This document shows, piece by piece, positions 56,675-62,944 of a stretch of DNA of 62,944 nt (position 1 is the first letter of the stretch; every line of letters starts with the position of its first letter). Below the pieces are notes generated by a model. The model made no database searches. It worked only from the letters and a program-made list of their open reading frames with translations, and was not told the origin of the DNA. The translations under genes and the position numbers were made by a program. The DNA is from Streptomyces ipomoeae 91-03 (lineage in GTDB: Bacteria; Actinomycetota; Actinomycetes; Streptomycetales; Streptomycetaceae): positions 1-62,944 of the forward strand of contig NZ_AEJC01000153.1 in assembly GCF_000317595.1 (NCBI RefSeq). Reading direction: 5' to 3'.

Positions 56675-57578
56675 GGGGCGACATGGTGAACGGCATGTCC
56701 GCCAGGAGCCAGCTGAGCACGGTCGGCAGGGCACGCAGCGCCGCGAAGTGCGCCGCGGCCGGATCGAGGACGGCGGTGGCCCGTGGGATGCGTGCGGCGA
56801 GCCAGGACGAGTGGGCGATCGGTGAGAACACGTCCTTCGCCCCGTGCCAGAACAGCACCGGCACCCGGATCTCACCCGGGTCGAACCCCCACGGCGACGT
56901 GAGCGCGAGCGCGTCGTCGATCCAGCCGTACGGGGAGGTCCGCAGCGCCTCGTTGTAGTTGCGCAGCAGCATCGAACGGATGCCGTTGTCGGAGACGATC
57001 GACCGGTCGTCGTCGGTGAGGTCGTCGCGCAGCTCCTCCAGCAGCCGCGCGGGATCGGAACGGATCGCCGCCGAGCGCGGGATCAGCCCGGCCGCGAAAC
57101 GCTGGGGATCGGTGTGCGCCGTACGGAACTCACGGACGTTCGACGGCGCCATCCCCGCGAACCAGTCGAGCCCCACCGCGTCCCGTGGGGCCAGCGTGAC
57201 GAGGGCCGCCGCCCTGGTCACCCGGTGCGGCAGCAGCGCGGCACAGGCCAGCGCGTGCGGGGCGCCACCGGAGCGGCCCACCACCGCGAAGCGGTCCAGG
57301 CCCAGGGCGTCGGCCACCGTCGCCACGTCCTCCACGACGTCGACGACCCGCCGGCCGGGCCGGCGGTCCGACCCCCCGTAACCGGGACGGTCGAAGCTGA
57401 TGAGCCGCGCCCCGCAGTGATAGAGGAACATCGGCCGCGGCCGGGGCCCGACCCTGCTGCCCGGCATCCCGTGGAACAGGAACACCGGCCGCCCCCGCGG
57501 ATCCCCCGAGCACTCGACCCGCAACCGCCGCCCGTCGGCCGTCCGGACATGGTCCGGCGTCCGTACGAGGTCATGCAC
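56667..57578 (-). CDS. Alpha/beta-fold hydrolase
   Basis: 303 residues from GTG 57578, with GGGAGGGGGAG 5 bases upstream. Alpha/beta-hydrolase landmarks: oxyanion HG in VFLFHGMPGSRVGPRP, RLISFDRPGYGGSDRRPGRR, the nucleophile elbow VVGRSGGAPHALACA (Ser in G-R-S-G-G), an acid in LFWHGAKDVFSPI and a late His in AAAHFAALRALP. It is cytoplasmic with a broad cap region (about 150-215). The substrate cannot be guessed; epoxides, esters and peptides are all possible. Tandem repeats mark its 3' end. Confidence 0.87.
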   Translation of the reverse strand: MHDLVRTPDHVRTADGRRLRVECSGDPRGRPVFLFHGMPGSRVGPRPRPMFLYHCGARLISFDRPGYGGSDRRPGRRVVDVVEDVATVADALGLDRFAVVGRSGGAPHALACAALLPHRVTRAAALVTLAPRDAVGLDWFAGMAPSNVREFRTAHTDPQRFAAGLIPRSAAIRSDPARLLEELRDDLTDDDRSIVSDNGIRSMLLRNYNEALRTSPYGWIDDALALTSPWGFDPGEIRVPVLFWHGAKDVFSPIAHSSWLAARIPRATAVLDPAAAHFAALRALPTVLSWLLADMPFTMSPPA

Positions 57579-57882
57579 AGCGCTCCCCCTCCCTCGGTCC
57601 GTGCAGACCGGGACCACGCTGCCCGAACATTGCCCATCCGCCTAGACCGCGAAACGAAAGCGCAGGTCAAATGGGTTCGACTGTACGGGAATCGGGGCCA
57701 CGTCAGACAGATACCGCCTCGTGCTCACGCCACGGAAGTGCCACGGCCTGCGCGCGTCTTGACTTCACACCCCCTTCACGCCAGATTCAAGGCTCCGCAC
57801 CGCATCCGGGGACACGGCCGTCCGCCGTACCCCGGGGAACAGCACGGCCCTCCCATCCCCTGACCAGGCTGGAGCGACCTGC

Positions 57883-59678
57883 ATGCCCAAGAGCGCGGCC
57901 CCTGTCAGACGTACGGCCGCACCGGCCGGCCCCTCGCGGCGCCGAGTGCTCGGCACCGCCGCGGGGGCGGGTGCCGTAGCCGCGGCCGGTGGGCTCACCC
58001 ACGCGGCCTCCGCCGCCGTCCCACCCCTCCTCGGCACCTACGACGTCGTCGTCATCGGCTCCGGCGCCGCCGGGATGACCGCCGCGCTCACCGCCGCCAA
58101 GCAGGGCCTGAGCTGTGTGGTCGTGGAGAAGGCGCCGACCTTCGGGGGGTCGGCGGCACGGTCGGGGGCCGGTATCTGGCTGCCGAACAACAGTGTCATC
58201 AAGGCCGCCGGGGTGCCGGACACCCCGGCCAAGCGGCGCAGTACCTCGCGGCGGTGGTCGGTGACGACGTGCCCGCCGACCGGCAGAAGGCGTTCCTAGA
58301 CAACGGGCCCGCCATGCTCTCCTTCGTCATGGCGAACAGCCCGCTCGGATTCCGCTGGATGGAGGGGTACAGCGACTACTACCCGGAGCTGCCGGGTGGA
58401 TTGCCCAACGGGCGGTCCATCGAGCCGGACCAGTTCGACGGGAATCTGCTGGGCGACGAGCTGGCCCGCCTCAACCCGCCCTACCTCGCCGTCCCCGCCG
58501 GCATGGTCGTCTTCAGCGCCGACTACAAGTGGCTCGCGCTGACCGCCGTGAGCGCGAAGGGGCTCGCCGTCGCCACGGAGTGCCTCGCACGCGGTACGAA
58601 GGCCGCGCTGCTCGGGCAGAAGCCGCTCACCATGGGGCAGGCCCTGGCGGGCGGACTGCGCGCCGGGCTCCTCGCCGCCGGTGTACCGGTGTGGCTCGAC
58701 ACCCCTTTGACCGAGCTGTACGTGGAGGGCGGCGCGGTGACCGGCGCGGTCGTCACCCGTGACGGCGCCCCCGGCCTCGTACGGGCCCGGCGCGGTGTCG
58801 TCGTCGGCTCCGGCGGCTTCGAGCACAACGCGGCCATGCGCGCGCAGTACCAGGAGCAGCCCATCGGGACCGAGTGGACCGTCGGCGCCAAGGAGAACAC
58901 CGGGGACGGCATACGGGCCGGCCAACGCCTGGGCGCCGCTACGGACCTGATGGACGACGCCTGGTGGGGTCCCGCCGTCCCCACCCCCGACCAACCGTGG
59001 TTCTGCCTCGCCGAACGCACGCTCCCCGGCGGACTGCTGGTCAACGCGGCGGGCGCGCGGTTCGTCAACGAGGGGGCGCCGTACAGCGATGTCGTCCACG
59101 TGATGTACGAGCGCGACACCGCGTCCGCCTCGCACATCCCGGCCTGGCTGATCGTCGACCAGAACTACCGCAACCGGTACCTCTTCAAGGACATCGCGCC
59201 GACGTTCCCGTTCCCGGACGAGTGGTACGACGCCGGGGCCGTCCACAAGGCGTGGACACTCGACGCGCTCGCCACCGCGATCGGTGTTCCCGCCGCCGCG
59301 TTGCGCTCCACCGTCGACCGCTTCAACTCCCTTGCCCGGCAAGGGAAGGACACCGACTTCGGGCGCGGCGACAGCGCATACGACCACTACTACACGGACC
59401 CCTCCGTGCAGCCCAACTCCTGCCTCGCACCCCTGTGGCTGCCGCCGTACTACGCCCTGCGCATCGTGCCGGGCGACCTCGGCACCAAGGGCGGCCTGCT
59501 CACCGACGCACGCGCCCGCGTGCTGCGCCCCGACGGCTCGGTCATTCCCGGCCTCTACGCGGCGGGCAACGCCAGCGCCGCCGTCATGGGCCGCAGCTAC
59601 GCGGGGGCCGGCTCGACGATCGGGCCCGCGATGACGTTCGGGTACGTGGCGGCGATGGACATCGCGAGAGGGGCGTGA
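57883..59678 (+). pseudogene. Frameshifted FAD-dependent 3-ketosteroid-dehydrogenase-like gene
   Basis: Start ATG 57883 with a Tat-type signal (SRRRVLGTAAGAGAVAAAGG). The FAD-binding motif is YDVVVIGSGAAGMTAALTAAKQG with VVVEKAPTFGGSAARSGAGIWLP. Near 58233 the frame is lost: the codons after AAG need one more G (AAG GCG GCG CAG TAC restores KAAQYLAAVVGDDV). The downstream frame runs from about 58234 to 59678 and keeps all later motifs (YAAGNASAAVMGRSYAGAGSTIGPAMTFGYVAA). Restored it would be about 598 residues, close to KstD-type enzymes. The deletion is either real loss or a sequencing error in a GC run. Confidence 0.8.
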
Positions 59679-59703
59679 GATCAGGAGGGGCGGGGCGAGG
59701 GAG

Positions 59704-60183
59704 TCAGGTCAGCCGGAGGTCGATCCATGTCGCGGTGTCGCCGTCCAGCTGATAGCGGTCGATCTCCACGAAGCCGTGCTTCAGCGCGAACCGCAGTCCG
59801 TCCTCGTTCGACTCCAGCACACAGGTCTCGACGGTCCGCGCCCCCAACTCCCGCGCCCGCCCCAGCGCCCGCTCGTACAACCGCTCGCCGAGCCCTCGTC
59901 CCCGGTGCTCGGCGAGCACCCTCACGATGACCGTGGCCGTCGCGGTGTCGCCCTCCGGCGGGCGGACGGTGGAGTTGCCGACGAGGCCTCTGCCGTCGTA
60001 CGCGAGTTCCAGGTGGTGGCGTCCGGCACGCTCGCGGACGTCGTCGAGGGACAGGAAGTGCGCGGGAATGATCGTGTTGTGGACGTGCTGCCATTCCTCG
60101 ATGTGCTCAAGAGGGGCACTACTGTCCACCCGAGTCACCTTCTCGGCCGTGAACGGCCGAGCTTGTGCACTCGATCCGTTCAC
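59704..60183 (-). CDS. GNAT-family N-acetyltransferase
   Basis: 159 residues. Acetyl-CoA-binding motif A is VIVRVLAEHRGRGLGERLYERALGRARELGA, motif B CVLESNEDGLRFALKHGFVEIDRY. The GTG start at 60183 has a poor ribosome-binding site; GTG codons near 60138 and 60129 (VTRVDSS) are alternatives. GNATs acetylate small amines or protein N-termini; this one is alone, 26 bp after the frameshifted dehydrogenase gene on the opposite strand. Confidence 0.8.
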   Translation of the reverse strand: MNGSSAQARPFTAEKVTRVDSSAPLEHIEEWQHVHNTIIPAHFLSLDDVRERAGRHHLELAYDGRGLVGNSTVRPPEGDTATATVIVRVLAEHRGRGLGERLYERALGRARELGARTVETCVLESNEDGLRFALKHGFVEIDRYQLDGDTATWIDLRLT

Positions 60184-60254
60184 ACCTTGTCGCGCTCCCG
60201 ACTGCCCCCTACGACAGGACGGTCACGGGTCGCATCCACCCTCCTCCCTTGGGT

Positions 60255-61409
60255 TCAGGGAGAGGGTGCGGGTGCGGTGACAAGCACCCACGCCGAGCGT
60301 GCGCGGTCGCGCACGTTGACCCCGGCGACGACGTCGGCGGGGCCAGCGAGCCCGCACCGACGACAGCGGAAATGATCCCGGGTGGGCCGGTTGGCCCGCT
60401 CGGTGTGCCCGCAGCGCGGGCAGCGCTGCGAGGTATGGCGCGCGTCCACCTCGAGGAACGGCACTCCGGCCATTGTGGCTTTGTAGGCGAGGTGCTGTCC
60501 GAGTTGGTGGAAGGGCCAAGAGGAGAGGGTGCCCCGCTGGTCGCGGCGTAGCCGTACCCGGTCGCGGATGCCGCCGAGTTGCTCGACGGCGATCCCGCGA
60601 CCGGTGCGTTGCGCAACAAGCACGATCTCCTTGCTGATGTGGTGGTTCACATGCGTGGCATGGCGCTTCTCCTTCTGGGCGCGGCGGGCGAGACGGCGGG
60701 TGGCGGAGCGGGTCTGTCTGGCCTGGAGTTCGGCGCGTTTGCGGGCCTGCCAGCGCCGGTAGCGGGACAGGCGGCGGCCCTGGTGGTTGGTGCCGTCGGA
60801 GGTGGTGGCCAGGTTCACGATGCCCCGGTCGACTCCGATCCAGTCGGCCGGCTCGTATACCTCGGGATCGGGCAGTTCACAGGTGGCAATCAGGAACCAT
60901 TTGCCGTTGCGCTGGACGAGGTCGCTTTCGCCCTTGCGGTGGGTCACGAGTGTTTTGAGCTGGTCGGGGGAGCAGGCGAAGCGGATGCCCTTCATCCGCC
61001 CGTCGACGGTCCAGATGGAGACGGTGCGGGCGTCGTACTGCCAGGACAGGCAGCGGTCGTCGAACGGCTGCGCTGCCTCCGGCCGGAAGGCGATCGGCGT
61101 ACTGACCGCCTTGCGGTGCCGTTTGGCGGTGGGCGGGCCCAGGTTCCCGGCCTGCAGGTTGGCTTTCAGGGTCGTGTAGGCGTCGACGACCTTCTTCACC
61201 GCCCGCACCGCGGGCTGTGCGGACAGCCCGAAGGTCGCTTTCAGGTCCGCGTACACCTCCTTCTGCAGGCCGTTGCGGTCCTTCAGTCCCTTGGCGAAGG
61301 CAGTCTGCGAGGCGTAGGTGGCGGCTCGGTTGCAGGCGCGCAGGGTCGCCTCCAGGGCCGACGCCTGCTCGGGCGTCGGCAGCAGCTTGACCTGCACGAC
61401 CAGTTTCAC
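60255..61409 (-). CDS. tnpB: TnpB-family RNA-guided endonuclease (solitary, IS605/IS1341 type)
   Basis: 384 residues from GTG 61409 (MKLVVQVKLLPTPEQASALEATL); an open frame extends further up but looks non-coding. The N-terminal helices are followed by a RuvC-like nuclease: Asp in WIGVDRGIVNLA, Glu in GIAVEQLGG and Asp in GPADVVAGVN, all three present. A zinc ribbon (CPRCG...CRRCG) lies before the last motif. TnpB is guided by an omega-RNA made from the element's 3' end, which here would be read through about 60200-60300. No tnpA transposase is nearby. Hairpin-rich DNA precedes it (61500-61620). Confidence 0.85.
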   Translation of the reverse strand: MKLVVQVKLLPTPEQASALEATLRACNRAATYASQTAFAKGLKDRNGLQKEVYADLKATFGLSAQPAVRAVKKVVDAYTTLKANLQAGNLGPPTAKRHRKAVSTPIAFRPEAAQPFDDRCLSWQYDARTVSIWTVDGRMKGIRFACSPDQLKTLVTHRKGESDLVQRNGKWFLIATCELPDPEVYEPADWIGVDRGIVNLATTSDGTNHQGRRLSRYRRWQARKRAELQARQTRSATRRLARRAQKEKRHATHVNHHISKEIVLVAQRTGRGIAVEQLGGIRDRVRLRRDQRGTLSSWPFHQLGQHLAYKATMAGVPFLEVDARHTSQRCPRCGHTERANRPTRDHFRCRRCGLAGPADVVAGVNVRDRARSAWVLVTAPAPSP

Positions 61410-61862
61410 AACATCGGACCGTAGTGCGACCTCCGCACACACGATCACCGTTTGCCCGGCGATCACCACAACCGGTGACTTGCAGGGCAGTTGTTCGCAT
61501 TTCCCGGCTTCGCCGGGCAGCCGTGCGGGCGCTCCGCGCCCGGTGGAGAGGGGACGCGGCAACGCTCCGCGTCGCGACCGCAGGAGGCGATTCCTCCCCG
61601 GCGTGAACGCCGGGGCATCCTCGCCAGAATCAGGTGAACCCCGATAGCCGAGGCCGGGTCTTTCCCTTGGGGGACATCGCGGGTTGCCTTTTCGGGACAT
61701 GCCCGCACCGCGGCACGTGCGGCCCTTCCGACGGCCGGTTCCACTCCCCTATCCTTCGGCTGCGCCCCCGGCTTCATATGCGTCGTCAACCTCGCGGACG
61801 AGGCGTACCGGCGACTCGGAATCCCTGACGACCGCTCCGTACCGAAGCGCCGTCACAGGTGC
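61410..61862. other. Region upstream of tnpB with hairpin and coding-like remnant
   Basis: 453 bp, no complete gene found. 61596-61615 is a CCCCGGCGT-GA-ACGCCGGGG hairpin, close to the conserved end motif seen at Streptomyces TnpB elements, and GGCATCCTCGCC follows. From about 61745 to 61860 one frame reads like protein (FICVVNLADEAYRRLGIPDD) but has no start, so it is possibly the tail of a broken gene. No promoter was assigned. Confidence 0.55.
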
Positions 61863-62852
61863 TCACCGCACGATGACCACGGTCTTGCCACGGGCATGGC
61901 CACGCTCCACATGGCGCACCCCTTCGGTGGTGTCGGCCAGCGGGTAGGTCCGGTCGACGACCGGGGTGAGCCTGCCGGCCTCAATGAGCGCGGTGACGGC
62001 GAGCAGGTCCTCGTGGGTCGGCCCGGCCGGGGCCGACGGGAGGATCGGGCGGAGCCGCTGCCTGACGCAGGCGTTGACCGCGGTCAGTCGCAGCATGGAG
62101 CCCATCGCCCCGAAGACGTGGCCGGGCGAGCCGCCGCCGTTGGCCACCAGGGTCCCTGTGGGGGACAGCGCCTGACGCAGCCGGCTCAGTGGGCGGTTGC
62201 CCACGTTGTCCAGGATCACGTCGTAGTGCCTGCGCCGGTCGGTGAAATCCTCCCGGGTGTAGTCGACGACGTGCGCTGCGCCCAGTGAGCGCACCAGGTC
62301 GACGTTGCGAGTGCTGCAGACCCCGGTGACCTCCGCGTCCAGTGCCGCGGCGATCTGTACGGCGAACGTGCCCACGCCGCCGCCCGCCCCGTTGATCAGC
62401 ACACGTTGCCCGGCGTCCACCCGGCCCACGGTCCGGATGCCCCGCAGGGCGGTCACCGCCCCCATCGGTACGGCCGCGGCCTGCTCGAAGGTCAGCCTCG
62501 CGGGCTTGGGCACCAGCAGATCCGCGGTGGTGCGCGCGTACTCGGCGAAGGAGCCCGGGCAGAAGCCCAGTACCTCGTCGCCGGGCTGGAGCCCCCGTAC
62601 GTCGGCGCCGACCGCCTCCACGTGCCCGGCCGCGTCGATTCCTGCCACCAGGGACTTCGGCCGGGTCAGTCCCATGGCTCCCATCAGCCGCGCCACGAAC
62701 GGGTCGCCGCGCATCATGTGCCAGTCGTAGGGGTTGACCGCGGCGGCGCGCACCCGTACCAGTACCTGCCCGGCGCCGGCCTCGGGCCGGTCGGTGTCCG
62801 CCAGCCGCAGGATGTCCGGCGGGCCGAACCGCTCCTGAACGATTGCCTTCAT
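61863..62852 (-). CDS. NADP-dependent MDR oxidoreductase (quinone reductase-like)
   Basis: 329 residues from ATG 62852 (MKAIVQERFG), with a GGGGTGGGG site upstream. Medium-chain dehydrogenase/reductase: a GroES-like N-terminus (AAAVNPYDWHMMRGDPF, LVAGIDAAGHVEAVGADV, FCPGSFAEYARTTADLLV), then the nucleotide-binding NGAGGGVGTFAVQIAAAL, VTGVCSTRNVDLVRSLGAAHVVDYTREDF. The zinc ligands of alcohol dehydrogenases are absent, so it is a zinc-independent reductase such as quinone or enoyl reductases that use NADPH. Its upstream region (to 62944) is cut by the window edge. Confidence 0.88.
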   Translation of the reverse strand: MKAIVQERFGPPDILRLADTDRPEAGAGQVLVRVRAAAVNPYDWHMMRGDPFVARLMGAMGLTRPKSLVAGIDAAGHVEAVGADVRGLQPGDEVLGFCPGSFAEYARTTADLLVPKPARLTFEQAAAVPMGAVTALRGIRTVGRVDAGQRVLINGAGGGVGTFAVQIAAALDAEVTGVCSTRNVDLVRSLGAAHVVDYTREDFTDRRRHYDVILDNVGNRPLSRLRQALSPTGTLVANGGGSPGHVFGAMGSMLRLTAVNACVRQRLRPILPSAPAGPTHEDLLAVTALIEAGRLTPVVDRTYPLADTTEGVRHVERGHARGKTVVIVR

Positions 62853-62944
62853 CGTGTCGCCCCACCCCCTCGGGATCGGTCGCTGCTCGCTGTGTCCCGT
62901 CGGATACGTCACCGGCCGACCAGGGGCGAGCACGCGAGGTGTAC

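Noticed and set aside
61634..61828. 64-residue open frame upstream of tnpB
   Set aside because: No ribosome-binding site, no recognisable protein features and an Arg-rich composition typical of non-coding GC-rich DNA.
1..62944. tRNA genes, attachment sites or an integrated element boundary
   Set aside because: No tRNA-like cloverleaf, integrase or plasmid-type genes were seen. The only mobile elements are the IS5-type insertion and the TnpB gene.

Overview
The window is high-GC actinobacterial DNA, almost certainly from a Streptomyces chromosome. Pointers are the GTG/TTG starts, ATGA/GTGA translational coupling, twin-arginine secreted enzymes, the dispersed hairpin repeat (CGCGCCCC-NNNN-GGGGCGCG), DUF2613, DUF3068 and DUF3152 genes, and a malonate gene set next to an mbl-type actin gene, an arrangement I recall from around SCO2444-SCO2451 of S. 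coelicolor. No rRNA, tRNA or CRISPR array was seen.

Left part (1-19,000): mostly housekeeping and accessory genes. It holds an aminotransferase, a SARP regulator with a small secreted L,D-transpeptidase-like protein, an orphan sugar-type binding lipoprotein, two Tat-exported intradiol dioxygenases flanking an anti-sigma-like ATPase, a cysteine-free Rrf2 regulator with a TauE exporter, a GH51 arabinofuranosidase, a HExxH protein coupled to a membrane protein, an IclR/SMP-30 operon, a PucR regulator, DUF2613 and DUF3068.

Middle part (19,227-30,589): a tightly coupled operon with a glycosyltransferase, three methyltransferases, a 1517-residue AftD-like arabinofuranosyltransferase, a condensation-fold acyltransferase, a multi-pass membrane protein and a Trm112-like protein. 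It looks like a machine that builds and decorates an envelope glycan. It is followed by a MEDS-STAS/ATPase partner-switch pair, a LuxR-type STAND regulator, an ATP-grasp enzyme, DUF3152 and a MerR-PP2C fusion. Next comes a malonate module (GntR regulator with clear operators, MatC, MatB, carboxyltransferase) that runs into mbl.

Right part (45,332-56,559): the most interesting stretch. A convergent SLOG/SLATT (DUF4231) pair lies beside an FxSxx-COOH RiPP-like system: fxsA precursor, fxsB radical SAM/SPASM enzyme, an AAC(3)-family acetyltransferase, fxsC (TIR-like) and a giant fxsT (ParA-like + TIR-like + NB-ARC + TPR). A 940-bp IS5-family element sits exactly on the fxsA stop codon, and its CTAG target duplication recreates the stop. 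The window ends with an alpha/beta hydrolase, a frameshifted FAD/ketosteroid-dehydrogenase-like gene, a GNAT protein, a solitary TnpB and a quinone-reductase-like MDR protein.

All assignments come from reading sequence motifs. No database search was run, and starts were chosen from ribosome-binding sites and overlaps.
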